DNA of 64,000 bases from NCBI GenBank assembly GCA_902363835.1, contig CABJBM010000001.1:124001-188000 (forward strand), in the 5' to 3' direction. Both the position numbers and the translations under genes were made by a program. Origin of the DNA: Lachnospiraceae bacterium (lineage in GTDB: Bacteria > Bacillota > Clostridia > Lachnospirales > Lachnospiraceae). Below are positions 17,509-26,997 of the stretch, piece after piece (position 1 is the first letter of the stretch; each line of letters starts with the position of its first letter). The notes under the pieces are model-generated. The model had not been told where the DNA came from. It did not search any database and was given only the letters and a program-made list of their open reading frames with translations.

Positions 17509-18393
17509 CTATACTTTCTCGTTAATCTTCTTACCCAGGATTCCAGTAGGCTTTACAAGAAGAACAACAATCAGAACTGCAAATACGATGGCATCGGAAA
17601 GCTGGGAGGAAATATAGGCCTTGCTTAAGTTTTCAATGACGCCCAGCAAAAGACCGCCGATAAACGCTCCCGGAATGGAGCCGATTCCGCCAAATACGGC
17701 AGCTACGAATGCCTTAATGCCTGGCATGGAGCCTGTATAAGGAGTAAGGGTTGGATAGGCGGAGCAAAGAAGCGCGCCTGCAACAGCCGCCAAGGCGGAG
17801 CCAATGGCAAAAGTAAGGGCAATGGTTCCGTCCACATTGATTCCCATAAGCTGGGCAGCTCCCTTATCTTCCGATACGGCAAGCATGGCCTGTCCTGCCC
17901 TCGTCTTTTTGATGAACGTAGTCAGAACGATCAGGATGATAACGCAGCTGATGATGGTAACAATGGTCTCACCTGAAATGGTGAGCCTTCCTCCTGAAAG
18001 CTTAAGAGCCGGAACTGTTACTACAGAAGTAAAGGATTTCGGATTGGAACCAAAAACGAGCAGTGCGATGTTTTGAAGCAGGTAGCTCACACCGATTGCC
18101 GTGATCAGAACTGCAAGAGGGCTTGCCATACGAAGAGGACGGTAAGCAACACCCTCAATGACGACGCCAAGTACAGTGCATAAGACCACTGCAAGGAGTA
18201 TGCCGGCAACCGGGCCAAGGCCCATTGTGCTGACGACTGTGAACACCATGTATCCTCCAATCATAATTACATCGCCATGAGCAAAATTAAGCATCTTGGC
18301 AATGCCATATACCATGGTATATCCCAAGGCAATGATTGCATACACACTGCCCAGGCTTAGACCATTAATAAAATAGGATATGAAACTCATCAT
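17509..18393 (-). CDS. livH: Branched-chain amino acid ABC transporter permease LivH
   Basis: A 294-residue permease with eight or so transmembrane segments. It starts SFISYFINGLSLGSVYAIIA and carries the conserved GRAMLAVSEDKGAAQLMGIN-like cytoplasmic loop (AGQAMLAVSEDKGAAQLMG). An ATG 15 bp upstream is in frame, but it lies in the ribosome binding site GAGGTG, so the ATG at 18393 is preferred. LivH and LivM form the transmembrane heterodimer. A strong hairpin separates it from the binding-protein gene. Confidence 0.9.
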   Translation of the reverse strand: MMSFISYFINGLSLGSVYAIIALGYTMVYGIAKMLNFAHGDVIMIGGYMVFTVVSTMGLGPVAGILLAVVLCTVLGVVIEGVAYRPLRMASPLAVLITAIGVSYLLQNIALLVFGSNPKSFTSVVTVPALKLSGGRLTISGETIVTIISCVIILIVLTTFIKKTRAGQAMLAVSEDKGAAQLMGINVDGTIALTFAIGSALAAVAGALLCSAYPTLTPYTGSMPGIKAFVAAVFGGIGSIPGAFIGGLLLGVIENLSKAYISSQLSDAIVFAVLIVVLLVKPTGILGKKINEKV

Positions 18394-18429
18394 ACCATCG
18401 CACCTCATTCGTTGTTTATTTTAAAAGAA

Positions 18430-18454
18430 GAGGGTCGTCCTCTGGACGACCCTC
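18430..18454 (-). terminator. Intercistronic hairpin between livJ and livH
   Basis: A perfect 11-bp stem (GAGGGTCGTCC and its complement) with a 3-base loop, followed in the sense direction by TTCTTTTAAAAT. It lies 15 bp past the binding-protein stop. Such hairpins commonly give excess binding-protein mRNA by partial termination or by protecting the 3' end. Confidence 0.7.
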
Positions 18455-18469
18455 CATTGGGTCATGTAA

Positions 18470-19693
18470 TTACATTGCTGTGTAAACACCGTTTACAATC
18501 TTAATCGCCTTGGGAGCCTTATCCGGTTCACCATCCTTGGACCACTTCATGTTTTCGCCTGTTAAACCGTTTATGGAAATTTCTGTCATAGATGTCTTTA
18601 AAGCGTCACAGATTGCGGATGCATCCATGTCTGCTGTGATGCCGGCCTTTTCAGCGGCAGCTTTAATGGCGTAAACCGCATCATAACCATCGGCAGCAAA
18701 CTGATTGGGCGTCTCACCGTATTTCTCTTTGAATGTTGCAACAAACTTCTGTGTCAGCTCATCCTTTGCATCAGCAGCAAATGGTGTCAGAAGCATTACA
18801 TTTTCAGCTAGTGCAGTGTCAAAGTTTTCTACGGTCAAAAGTCCGTCAAGTCCGTCGCAGCCAAAGAACTGGGGCTCATATCCCATCTGTTTTGCCTGAG
18901 CAAGGATCAGGGCAGCCTGGGAATAGTAAATTGGAAGGAATACAAGCTCAGCGCCTGAATCCTGTGCTTTCTGAAGCTGTACGGAGAAGTTGGTATTATT
19001 GTCTGCGGTAAATGCCTCATCAGACACAATTTCAATCCCCTGGTTAGCTGCCTCAGAAAGGAATTTATCATGGATACCGGATGAATAAACATCGGAGCTG
19101 TCATAAATAATGGCAACCTTGGTAGCCAGCTTGTTCTCGCCGATGTACTGTGCGGAAGCTGCTCCCTGGTTTGGATCAGAGAAGCATACGCGGAACTGGT
19201 TGTCGAATTTTGCGCAATCCACTGCAGAGCCGGAAGGAGTGAGCTGGAACATGTTGTCGTTACTGGATTCCGCACCTACTGCAATACAGGGAGCGGAAGT
19301 AACAGTACCTACTAACATCTGCATTCCCCAGTCCTTTAAGGTATTGTAGGCATTGACTGCCTTTTCCGTATCGTGTTCATCATCCTGGAAGTTGTACTCG
19401 ATCTGTGCGCCGTTAATTCCGCCGCCTGCGTTGATCTCGTCAATGGCCAGTTCTGCACCGCGCATAACCGCCTGTCCATAGATGGCCGCACCTCCGGTAA
19501 TCGGTCCGATACCGCCGATTTTAAAGGAACCTTCTCCAGAAGCCTTTGCTGCTTCCGTAGTCTCTCCTGATGCCGCCTTTGTCTCTGCGGCAGTGGTGGT
19601 TTCTGAAGTTTTGCTGCCTCCGCATGCAGTTAAAGACGCTGCCAAAGCGACTGCCATGCCAAGACTCAGTAACTTCTTCATAGATTTTTTCAT
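18470..19693 (-). CDS. livJ: Branched-chain amino acid ABC transporter substrate-binding lipoprotein
   Basis: A 407-residue exported periplasmic-binding-fold type I protein. A lipoprotein signal ends LTAC (about residue 24), then a Ser/Thr/Ala/Glu-rich linker leads to the domain starting GSFKIGGIGPITGGAAIYGQ near residue 52, which contains AIDEINAGGGINGAQIEY. The ATG at 19693 is chosen because GAGGAGGAAT lies upstream; the frame is open 8 codons further. It is first in the operon, downstream of a consensus promoter and a ~145 nt leader. It supplies ligand to LivHMGF. Confidence 0.92.
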   Translation of the reverse strand: MKKSMKKLLSLGMAVALAASLTACGGSKTSETTTAAETKAASGETTEAAKASGEGSFKIGGIGPITGGAAIYGQAVMRGAELAIDEINAGGGINGAQIEYNFQDDEHDTEKAVNAYNTLKDWGMQMLVGTVTSAPCIAVGAESSNDNMFQLTPSGSAVDCAKFDNQFRVCFSDPNQGAASAQYIGENKLATKVAIIYDSSDVYSSGIHDKFLSEAANQGIEIVSDEAFTADNNTNFSVQLQKAQDSGAELVFLPIYYSQAALILAQAKQMGYEPQFFGCDGLDGLLTVENFDTALAENVMLLTPFAADAKDELTQKFVATFKEKYGETPNQFAADGYDAVYAIKAAAEKAGITADMDASAICDALKTSMTEISINGLTGENMKWSKDGEPDKAPKAIKIVNGVYTAM

Positions 19694-19800
19694 AATCCAT
19701 TCCTCCTCATACAACATTTTTATATATACAGTTCCTGTGGCATGATTTACTCAATAAAGGCAGACAAGGCATAGCCGGAATCCAGTAAATCACCGGTTCC

Positions 19801-19817
19801 ATCCGCCGGGGGCGGAT
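19801..19817 (-). other. Hairpin in the livJ leader
   Basis: A perfect 7-bp inverted repeat ATCCGCC/GGCGGAT with a 3-base loop near the start of the livJ transcript. It has no T-tract, so it is not a terminator. The rest of the leader (19694-19840) contains CCGGTGATTTACTGGATTCCGG, which could fold further. I see no known riboswitch consensus. Confidence 0.4.
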
Positions 19818-19846
19818 CGAACTTCGTCGACGTATACATAGTCTTT

Positions 19847-19875
19847 ATAATAAAATGGCTTTTAAAAAATGTCAA
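19847..19875 (-). promoter_or_regulatory. Sigma-A promoter of the liv operon
   Basis: Sense strand TTGACA (19875-19870), exactly 17 bases, TATTAT (19852-19847). It lies between gpsA and livJ; no clear terminator follows gpsA, so gpsA read-through may add to liv transcription. Confidence 0.85.
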
Positions 19876-19914
19876 CTGCTTTTATTTCAATTATGAAAAA
19901 ATCAATTGGTTTCT

Positions 19915-20925
19915 TTATTTATCCCAGGGCAGATCTGAGCTTTCAATGGTCTTATCCCTCAGCATCAAATCCTTGACAGCCTGGTCAGCCGGTTTGCCGT
20001 CAAATAAGACCGCATTTACCTGCTCCACAATAGGCATGGAAATGTCGTATTTTACCGACAGGGCCAGGGCTGCTTTGGCAGAATAAATGCCTTCTACCAC
20101 CATCTTAACTTCCTTAGTGGCCTCTTCCATGGTCCTTCCCTGTCCAATGAGGATTCCTGCCCTCCGGTTCCGGCTGTGCATGCTTGCACAGGTTACAATC
20201 AGATCCCCGATTCCGGACAGGCCGCAGAAGGTCTGGAATTTGCCGCCCATAGCCGTTCCCAGCCTGGATATCTCGGCAATGCCTCTTGTGATCAGGGCTG
20301 CTTTTGTATTGTCTCCGTACTCTAATCCATCGGCAATTCCGGCAGCAAGGGCGATGACGTTTTTTAAGGCTGCTCCAAGCTCAATTCCCTGGATATCAGG
20401 GCTTGTGTAAACCCGGAAAACTTCGCTCATAAAAATTCCCTGGATGTATTCGGCTGTCTTTCTGGTACGGGCACCTGCAACGCATGTGGTTGGAAGACCT
20501 TTGCTCACCTCTTCCGCATGGCTGGGTCCGGAAAGGACTGCCACATCCGCCATTGGAAGCTCTTCTTCCAATATTTCCGACAGGGTCATAAGGGTGGATT
20601 CTTCAATTCCTTTTGCAACATTGACCACTACCTGGCCGTATCTGCAAAATGGATTCATCTTTTTGGCTGTGGTGCGGACGTATACAGAAGGGACAGCAGT
20701 TACCAGAAGATCCCGTCCTGTCATGGCTTCTTCCAGATCTTCCGTAAAAGTCATGTTTTCGGAAAGCTCCAGATCCGGAAGAGTATGGTGCTTATGGGTC
20801 GATTTCATCTCTGAAATTTCCTCAGGAAGAGCCGACCAGACAGCCACCTCATGCCCATTATTATATAGAAGAGCTGCAAGAGCAATTCCCCAGCTTCCAG
20901 ATCCGATCACTCCAATTTTTGCCAT
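19915..20925 (-). CDS. gpsA: Glycerol-3-phosphate dehydrogenase [NAD(P)+]
   Basis: A 336-residue cytosolic enzyme that reduces dihydroxyacetone phosphate to sn-glycerol-3-phosphate for phospholipid synthesis. It has the Rossmann motif IGVIGSGSWGIALA, catalytic KGIE and the conserved LGAALKNVIALAAGIADGL (catalytic Lys) and the NRRAGILIGQG loop. The frame opens with GTG 9 bp further up, but GAGGTG lies 7 bases before the ATG at 20925. It follows plsY, which uses its product, by 15 bp. Confidence 0.95.
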   Translation of the reverse strand: MAKIGVIGSGSWGIALAALLYNNGHEVAVWSALPEEISEMKSTHKHHTLPDLELSENMTFTEDLEEAMTGRDLLVTAVPSVYVRTTAKKMNPFCRYGQVVVNVAKGIEESTLMTLSEILEEELPMADVAVLSGPSHAEEVSKGLPTTCVAGARTRKTAEYIQGIFMSEVFRVYTSPDIQGIELGAALKNVIALAAGIADGLEYGDNTKAALITRGIAEISRLGTAMGGKFQTFCGLSGIGDLIVTCASMHSRNRRAGILIGQGRTMEEATKEVKMVVEGIYSAKAALALSVKYDISMPIVEQVNAVLFDGKPADQAVKDLMLRDKTIESSDLPWDK

Positions 20926-20940
20926 TTTCTTCACCTCATT

Positions 20941-21582
20941 TTACTTTTTTCCTGATCCAAAGGAAATTTTATTCTCTCTGCCGCGGACAAGGCGTCCAAT
21001 ATTGGCACGGTGGCGCCAAAACGCCTGACCGCTTATCAGTGCTGCCACTATGTAGAATTCCGGCAGTAAACCTGGATGAATGCCATAGGCCCCTATTCTA
21101 CCAAAGAGGAACAGCCATACAAATAAAATCGTTGCAACCACCAGAGACCCAAGCGAAACATATCTTGTAACGGCAACGATCAAAACAAATGCCGCCAGGC
21201 ATAAAAGAGTCAGCCTTAAGTCAACAGCCACGATCAGTCCGGCGGTGGCCGCAATGCCCTTTCCGCCTTTGAAATTAAGGTAAAACGGGTAATTGTGGCC
21301 TAAAATAACGCCAAAGCCTGTATACAATATCAGAAGATAAATCATCTCAGGCTGGGACCGGAATAAAACCCGGATCATAAGGCAAGGCAGCAATGATTTT
21401 AAAAAGTCACCGAAAAAGACCACTGCCCCGGCCTTTACTCCCATGACCCGCAAGGCGTTGGTGGTGCCGGAATTACCGCTTCCATGATTGCGGATATCTA
21501 TTTTGTGAGCTCTTCCGTAAAAATAGCCGGACTGCAGAAGCCCGAATAAATAACCGGCAATAAGACAGATGATTCGTTCCAT
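20941..21582 (-). CDS. plsY: Acyl-phosphate:glycerol-3-phosphate acyltransferase
   Basis: A 213-residue integral membrane enzyme with five or so hydrophobic helices. It transfers an acyl group from acyl-phosphate to glycerol-3-phosphate, making lysophosphatidate. All three PlsY motifs are present: GSGNSGTTNALR, GHNYPFYLNFKGGKGIA and RHRANIGRL. It starts 1 bp after der ends and precedes gpsA, a substrate-supply pairing. Confidence 0.95.
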   Translation of the reverse strand: MERIICLIAGYLFGLLQSGYFYGRAHKIDIRNHGSGNSGTTNALRVMGVKAGAVVFFGDFLKSLLPCLMIRVLFRSQPEMIYLLILYTGFGVILGHNYPFYLNFKGGKGIAATAGLIVAVDLRLTLLCLAAFVLIVAVTRYVSLGSLVVATILFVWLFLFGRIGAYGIHPGLLPEFYIVAALISGQAFWRHRANIGRLVRGRENKISFGSGKK

Positions 21583-21583
21583 A

Positions 21584-22912
21584 CTACTGTTCCTTTCCGC
21601 TTCTTTCTCTGTATATAAACTTAAGGGAGGTTCCCTTGAACCCGAATGCTTCCCGGATCTTATTCTCTAAGTATCTGGTGTAGGAAAAATGGGTCAGCTC
21701 CTTGTCATTTACAAAGATTACAAAAGTCGGAGGCTTTACAGCCACTTGAGTAATATAATAAAGCCTTAACCGCTTGCCTTTGTCGGACGGGGGCTGCTGA
21801 AGGGCAACGGCTTCCGTCATAATTTCGTTTAAAACTCCTGTAGCTACCCGAAGGGTCTGGTTCTCCCGGACCATATCAATCACCTCGAACAGCTTATTCA
21901 TCCTCTGCCCGGTTTTTGCGGAAATAAACACAAACTCCGCATAAGGCATAAAGGACAGGGTGTTTTTGATTTTGTTTGTATATTCATAAATGGTCTTGTC
22001 ATGCTTTTCGATGGCATCCCATTTGTTGACTGCAACAACAATGCCCTTGCCGCGCTCATGGGCAATACCTGCAATTTTCGCATCCTGCTCGGTCACCCCT
22101 TCTTCCGCGTCAATAACAACCACCACCACATCGGCCCGCTCAACCGCTGTAACGGTCCGGATGATGCTGTACCGCTCCAGTTCTTCTTTGATCTTGCTTT
22201 TCCGCCTTAAACCTGCCGTGTCAATAAATACATATTCGGTGTCATTGTGAACAATCTCCGTATCCACCGCATCTCTGGTAGTGCCTGCAATATCGGAGAC
22301 AATGACCCGGTTTTCTCCTAAAAGCTGATTTATAATAGAAGACTTTCCCACGTTTGGTTTTCCTACAATGGCAATTCTCGGCCTGTCATCCTCTTCTTCC
22401 TCTGCCATTGAGGAATCAAAATGCTTTGTCACCTCATCCAGAAGTTCTCCAAGGCCAAGCCTGGAGGCTGCGGATACAGGAACCGGATCGCCGATTCCAA
22501 GATTATAAAACTCATACACGTCATTTCCAAACTTCTGGAAGCTGTCCACCTTATTGACTGCAAGGACCACGGGCTTTTTTGATTTCCTAAGCATGTCCGC
22601 AACCTTGGAATCCGCATCCACCAGTCCCTGGCGGACATCCACAATAAAGATGATAACATCTGCGGTGGCAATGGCGATCTCCGCCTGTTCCCGCATCTGG
22701 GACAGGATGATGTCGCTGCTGTCCGGCTCAATGCCTCCTGTATCAATCAGGGTAAAATTCATATTCAGCCAGGTACAGTCCGCATAAATCCGGTCCCTGG
22801 TAACGCCTGGTGTATCCTTTACAATAGAAATGGTCTCACCGGCTAAAGCATTAAACAACGTAGACTTTCCCACATTGGGGCGGCCTACGATGGCAACCAC
22901 TGGTTTACTCAT
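21584..22912 (-). CDS. der: Ribosome biogenesis GTPase Der (EngA)
   Basis: A 442-residue protein with two tandem GTPase domains and a C-terminal KH-like domain, required for 50S subunit assembly. G1 motifs GRPNVGKST (residue 9) and GKPNVGKSS (about 184), G3 DTGG and DTAG, G4 NKVD and NKWD are all present. Length is standard. It lies 32 bp after the DUF512 gene and is transcribed with it and plsY-gpsA. Confidence 0.97.
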   Translation of the reverse strand: MSKPVVAIVGRPNVGKSTLFNALAGETISIVKDTPGVTRDRIYADCTWLNMNFTLIDTGGIEPDSSDIILSQMREQAEIAIATADVIIFIVDVRQGLVDADSKVADMLRKSKKPVVLAVNKVDSFQKFGNDVYEFYNLGIGDPVPVSAASRLGLGELLDEVTKHFDSSMAEEEEDDRPRIAIVGKPNVGKSSIINQLLGENRVIVSDIAGTTRDAVDTEIVHNDTEYVFIDTAGLRRKSKIKEELERYSIIRTVTAVERADVVVVVIDAEEGVTEQDAKIAGIAHERGKGIVVAVNKWDAIEKHDKTIYEYTNKIKNTLSFMPYAEFVFISAKTGQRMNKLFEVIDMVRENQTLRVATGVLNEIMTEAVALQQPPSDKGKRLRLYYITQVAVKPPTFVIFVNDKELTHFSYTRYLENKIREAFGFKGTSLKFIYRERSGKEQ

Positions 22913-22944
22913 ATAATATTTCCTTTCTCCTTCTTGCCCGTGTT

Positions 22945-24324
22945 TTATGGGTATAAAGGCGTCCCTGCAAGGGTGTTTAACTCATATCCTTCATAAGAAG
23001 CTTCATTCTCTTCTACCGGCCCAAGAACAGCCTGTACAAAATCCTGCCCGCTTGATTTTACAATATCTACCTGTACTTGTAAAGCATTTTGTACATCCTG
23101 GCGGGTCAGGTCATCAAGAAATACTTCTTCTCCGCTTCGGAACATGCATTCCGGAAGCAACAACCGTCTGCCCAGGGCCTTCCCCTTTAGCTGCCCTATT
23201 AAATCCTGTCCTGTGATTAAGCCGGCCACCGTGATCTGCTCGCCGAAAAAGACATTGGTAATGGGATAAATGTGAATCATCCGTCCGGGAAACTTTTCCT
23301 GGACCAGCTTTGCATGTTTCTCAATAAAAGGCGCAGCAAGTTTGCCTGTTGCTATTGAAATCTCTTCAGACCTGCCGTCTTGTTCCACAGTTTCCAGAGT
23401 AGCTTTAATCTCCTCCTCCAAAAGCCGAAGCATGCCCACGCCGTTTTCCAGCTGAATATATCCATCGTAACAGTTTTCTTCCGGAAGCGGCCGTCCGGCC
23501 AGGATATAAAGCTCGTCGCTGGCGTGAATGAAATGACTTCCATGGGTCTTATACAGTTTTTTCTGCCACCGCTCTATAATCTCCAAAATCTCTTTTGCAT
23601 CCTCTTCTGTAAAAGGCTGTAACGGATACAGGCCATCCCGGTATTTTGACATTCCCACAGGAACCGCTGATACGCTCTCCATGTATGGAAGGAACTTAGA
23701 CAAATCCTTTATGGTTCTTTCCAGCTCTTTTCCGTCATTGACGCCCTTGCACAGCACGATCTGCCCGTTCATGGGGATCTCTGCTTCATACAGCCTTTGG
23801 ATCTTTTCAAGGGCCTTGCCGGCGAACCGGTTGTGAAGCATCTCACACCTTAAAACAGGATTGGTGGTATGGACGGAAATATTGATAGGTGCCAGCTTAA
23901 ACTTAATGATGCGGTCAATGTCATGATCGCTCATATTGGTCAGCGTCACGTAATTTCCCTGTAAAAAGGAAAGCCTGGAATCGTCATCCTTAAAGTACAG
24001 GGTCTCTCTCATTCCAGGGGGCATCTGGTCAATAAAGCAGAAAATGCATTTATTCCGGCAGGATCTGTATTCGCTCATCAGTCCATTTTCAAAGGTGATT
24101 CCCAGATCCTCGTATTGATTTTCTATCTCCAGCTCCCATTCTTCCCCGTTTTTCTTTTTCACTGTCATAAGAATGGACTCGCTGTTAATATAATATTCAT
24201 AGTCAAAAATGTCTTCCAGTTCATGACCATCTATGGACAAGACTGCATCCCCCGGCTCCAGTTCCAGCTGGTCTGCAATGGAGCCGGGATCGACTGCTTT
24301 TATAATATGTCCTCTTTTGCTCAT
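22945..24324 (-). CDS. DUF512 family protein (PDZ plus radical-SAM-like)
   Basis: A 459-residue protein. An N-terminal PDZ-like segment ([20 protein letters not shown]) is followed by a radical-SAM-type cysteine cluster, [20 protein letters not shown] (C-x3-C-x2-C at about residue 100), and a DUF512 C-terminal domain ([19 protein letters not shown] ... FHIYP-like [19 protein letters not shown]). The family is widespread in Clostridia next to der; its reaction is unknown to me. The ATG at 24324 has AAAGGT upstream and gives the usual [11 protein letters not shown] start. A sigma-A promoter lies upstream, divergent from prs. Confidence 0.85.
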   Translation of the reverse strand: MSKRGHIIKAVDPGSIADQLELEPGDAVLSIDGHELEDIFDYEYYINSESILMTVKKKNGEEWELEIENQYEDLGITFENGLMSEYRSCRNKCIFCFIDQMPPGMRETLYFKDDDSRLSFLQGNYVTLTNMSDHDIDRIIKFKLAPINISVHTTNPVLRCEMLHNRFAGKALEKIQRLYEAEIPMNGQIVLCKGVNDGKELERTIKDLSKFLPYMESVSAVPVGMSKYRDGLYPLQPFTEEDAKEILEIIERWQKKLYKTHGSHFIHASDELYILAGRPLPEENCYDGYIQLENGVGMLRLLEEEIKATLETVEQDGRSEEISIATGKLAAPFIEKHAKLVQEKFPGRMIHIYPITNVFFGEQITVAGLITGQDLIGQLKGKALGRRLLLPECMFRSGEEVFLDDLTRQDVQNALQVQVDIVKSSGQDFVQAVLGPVEENEASYEGYELNTLAGTPLYP

Positions 24325-24356
24325 CTTAATTTTACCTTTCTGTAGCTGTCCCATAT

Positions 24357-24385
24357 ATCATAACAAGATTGTTACTCTTTGTAAA
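24357..24385 (-). promoter_or_regulatory. Sigma-A promoter of DUF512-der-plsY-gpsA
   Basis: Sense strand TTTACA (24385-24380), 17 bases, TATGAT (24362-24357). It is about 45 bp from the prs promoter, which faces the other way. Confidence 0.7.
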
Positions 24386-24428
24386 GGAAGCCTTTTTTGT
24401 TTTTTTCCTGGAAATGCGGTCAAGGCTA

Positions 24429-24458
24429 TTGACGCATTCTGTCAATCAATGGTATAAA
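24429..24458 (+). promoter_or_regulatory. Sigma-A promoter of prs
   Basis: TTGACG (24429-24434), 18-base spacer, TATAAA (24453-24458), about 65 bp before the ATG. Confidence 0.7.
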
Positions 24459-24527
24459 AGGGTGTAAGATTTAAAAAGCAGGCAGTCTTACGGCTGGCTG
24501 TTCATTTATTATGGAGGAATCTTTGTC

Positions 24528-25709
24528 ATGGCAAATGATTATGTATTCAACGACCAACTACCTGTTGCCCCCTTGAAGATCGCAGCGCTGGAAAGCTGCC
24601 GGGAACTGGCCGGGAAAGTAAACGACCACATCGTAGGTTTCCGGAGAAATGATATCCAGGAGCTTATACAACGGAAAGCTGACCTTCACTATCGCGGCTA
24701 TGATGTGGACTCCTATCTTCTCAAATGCGAATGCCCGCGTTTCGGAAGCGGAGAAGCAAAAGGCATTATCAGGGAATCTGTCCGGGGAACGGATGTCTTC
24801 GTAATGGCAGACGTCACCAATCACAGCATATCCTATTCGGTCAATGGTTATACCAACCATATGTCTCCTGACGATCATTTTCAGGATTTAAAAAGAATCA
24901 TCGGCGCATGCAGCGCAACGGCCCACAGAGTGTGTGTCATTATGCCGTTTTTATATGAAAGCCGCCAGCACAAGAGAACGAAAAGGGAATCCCTGGACTG
25001 CGCCATGGCTTTGGAGGAGCTGGTCTTTATGGGAGTCGACAACATCATCACCTTTGATGCCCATGATCCCAGGGTTCAAAATGCCATCCCACTAAACGGA
25101 TTTGACAACTTTATGCCCACTTACCAGTTTATCAAGGCAGTATTAAGGCAGTATCCGGACTTAACGATCAATAAGGAGCAGTTAATGGTTATCAGCCCTG
25201 ATGAAGGCGCTATGGACCGTGCTGTGTACCTGGCAAACAACTTAAGCGTGGACATGGGTATGTTCTATAAAAGACGGGATTACTCCAAAGTAATAGACGG
25301 GCGCAACCCTATCGTTGCCCACGAATTCCTGGGCTCTTCCGTGGAAGGCAAAACAGTGCTGATCGTAGACGACATGATCTCCTCCGGGGAGAGCATGCTG
25401 GATACTGCAAAGGAGTTAAAGGAACGCAAGGCTGATAAAGTAATCGTATGCTGTACCTTTGGCCTGTTCACCAACGGACTGTCTAAATTTGACGAATATT
25501 ACAACCAGGGCTACATTGATTGTGTTGTTACGACTAATTTAAATTATCGTCCCAAGGAATTGCTGGAAAGGGAATGGTATGTGGAAGCGGATATCAGTAA
25601 ATACATTGCAGCGATTGTAAATTCCTTGAATCATGATGTGCCCATAAGCACCGCTCTTTCCTCTACAGAAAAGATACAAAATCTATTAAAAAAATATGTT
25701 TTAGTTTAA
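24528..25709 (+). CDS. prs: Ribose-phosphate pyrophosphokinase, long clostridial form
   Basis: A 393-residue enzyme that makes PRPP from ribose-5-phosphate and ATP for nucleotide, His and Trp synthesis. Diagnostic motifs: ESRQHKRTKRESL in place of the usual ARQDRK loop, FDAHDPRVQNAIPLNGFDN (canonical DLHAxQIQGFF), and the PRPP-binding loop VLIVDDMISSGESM. Classical bacterial enzymes have about 315 residues; this one has about 75 more, mostly in the N-terminal half (insert around residues 45-95) and at the C terminus. It is monocistronic, with its own promoter, GGAGG ribosome site and a bidirectional terminator. Confidence 0.88.
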   Translation: MANDYVFNDQLPVAPLKIAALESCRELAGKVNDHIVGFRRNDIQELIQRKADLHYRGYDVDSYLLKCECPRFGSGEAKGIIRESVRGTDVFVMADVTNHSISYSVNGYTNHMSPDDHFQDLKRIIGACSATAHRVCVIMPFLYESRQHKRTKRESLDCAMALEELVFMGVDNIITFDAHDPRVQNAIPLNGFDNFMPTYQFIKAVLRQYPDLTINKEQLMVISPDEGAMDRAVYLANNLSVDMGMFYKRRDYSKVIDGRNPIVAHEFLGSSVEGKTVLIVDDMISSGESMLDTAKELKERKADKVIVCCTFGLFTNGLSKFDEYYNQGYIDCVVTTNLNYRPKELLEREWYVEADISKYIAAIVNSLNHDVPISTALSSTEKIQNLLKKYVLV

Positions 25710-25725
25710 AAACAGGTAGAAAAAC

Positions 25726-25774
25726 ATAAAACAACCGGCTTAAATACTACGGGTATTTAAGCCGGTTGTTTTAT
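25726..25774. terminator. Bidirectional terminator between prs and pgeF
   Basis: A perfect 22-bp inverted repeat (ATAAAACAACCGGCTTAAAT and two more bases, with its complement) around a 5-base loop. A-tract on one side and T-tract on the other let it stop both converging genes. Confidence 0.93.
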
Positions 25775-26641
25775 CTAAACCTTATTATTTTCTGCGATTC
25801 CCAAAAACGCCGCCAGATTTCCTCTTTCATTCCCTGTTGTCCGATGGGAAAACAGATAGTCTGAATTACAATGGGTACAGATATCCGTAACCTGGATGTT
25901 TTCCTGCTTCACCCCTGCCTCCAACAGCACGATTTCATTCGCCCGCCAAAGATCCAGCAAATACTTCCCATCTTCCTTTTCCGTTAATATTTCGCTCCAA
26001 TGCTTTTGATCAAACCCTTTCATAAACTCCCGGGCAACCTCGCTTCCCACCTCATAGCATTCCTTGCAAATGCTGGGACCGATGCAGGCGATCACATCCT
26101 CTGCTTTTGTTCCGAAGCCTTCCCTCATTTTTTTTAAGGTGACCTCCCCCATTCGTTTTACAGTCCCTCTCCAGCCGGAATGGCTGAGCCCAACGGCCCG
26201 ATGAACGGGGTCCAGAAAATAAAGGGGCACGCAATCCGCATAAAAGGTGACCAGGGTAATTCCGGGAACATTGGTGATCAGTCCATCCACATCTTCATAA
26301 TCCCGTTCCTTTATGATCCCTTTTCCCCCATCCTCTTCCGTCACCAGCCGGACATTGGTGGTATGAGTCTGGTAGGATAAAACCATTCGTTCCACATCAA
26401 CTCCCAGAGCCTTTCCCATGCGGCTGTAATTTTCCAGGACATGCTCCCGGTTATCTCCCCGGGTAAATGTAAAATTCATAGTAGCAAACTTTCCCTGACT
26501 GACGCCTCCCAGCTTCGTTGAAAATCCCTGCTTCACCAGACCGGTTTTTTCTAAAATCGGAAAAGACAAATAAGGCACCTTTTCCACTGTCTTATAATCC
26601 ATTCCCATTTCCTGAATCTTTCGTTTCCACATATTTTCCAT
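25775..26641 (-). CDS. pgeF: Peptidoglycan editing factor PgeF (YfiH/laccase domain)
   Basis: A 288-residue protein of the multicopper-polyphenol-oxidase-like (DUF152/YfiH) family, which in E. coli edits misincorporated residues in peptidoglycan precursors; purine nucleoside activities are also reported for relatives. The metal-site motifs are SYQTHTTNV, TFYADCVPLYF, GLSHSGWRGT and CIGPSIC. It is the distal gene of the ylxM-to-pgeF block; yraN ends 11 bp upstream. The ATG at 26641 is used; a GTG one codon earlier is also in frame. Confidence 0.88.
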   Translation of the reverse strand: MENMWKRKIQEMGMDYKTVEKVPYLSFPILEKTGLVKQGFSTKLGGVSQGKFATMNFTFTRGDNREHVLENYSRMGKALGVDVERMVLSYQTHTTNVRLVTEEDGGKGIIKERDYEDVDGLITNVPGITLVTFYADCVPLYFLDPVHRAVGLSHSGWRGTVKRMGEVTLKKMREGFGTKAEDVIACIGPSICKECYEVGSEVAREFMKGFDQKHWSEILTEKEDGKYLLDLWRANEIVLLEAGVKQENIQVTDICTHCNSDYLFSHRTTGNERGNLAAFLGIAENNKV

Positions 26642-26652
26642 CACACCTTTGT

Positions 26653-26997
26653 TTAAAATGCGTCTTTAATCAGCCGGATTTCCTGTCCCAGAATCGCCAC
26701 CACATCAAAGCGGCAGGGAATGTCCTCCCCCAGACGGTGCTGGTATAAATATCCCCTTGCTGAATCCCTGACTTTCTTCTGCTTCAAAAAATGAACTGCT
26801 TCCGCAGGATCACCCTTTTCTAAATCCCGCCGGTACTTTACCTCCACAAAGACTAATTCTTTCCCATCCTTTGCGATAATATCAATCTCTCCCCTGCGGT
26901 CCCGGTAATTCCGCTCCAATATTACGTAACCATTTTTTTCCAGATATGCAGCTGCCGCATCTTCATACTCTCTTCCGATTTCCCGCCGGTTTTTCAA
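26653..26997 (-). CDS. yraN: UPF0102 / YraN-family endonuclease-like protein
   Basis: A 114-residue protein with the restriction-endonuclease-like fold signature of the family: GREYEDAAAAYLEKNGY, then NYRDRRGEIDIIAKDG and LVFVEVKYR (the D-x(n)-E-x-K nuclease-type triad). Function is not established. Its ATG overlaps the rnhB stop by 4 bp (ATGA-type), so the pair is translationally coupled, a common neighbourhood. Confidence 0.9.
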   Translation of the reverse strand: MKNRREIGREYEDAAAAYLEKNGYVILERNYRDRRGEIDIIAKDGKELVFVEVKYRRDLEKGDPAEAVHFLKQKKVRDSARGYLYQHRLGEDIPCRFDVVAILGQEIRLIKDAF

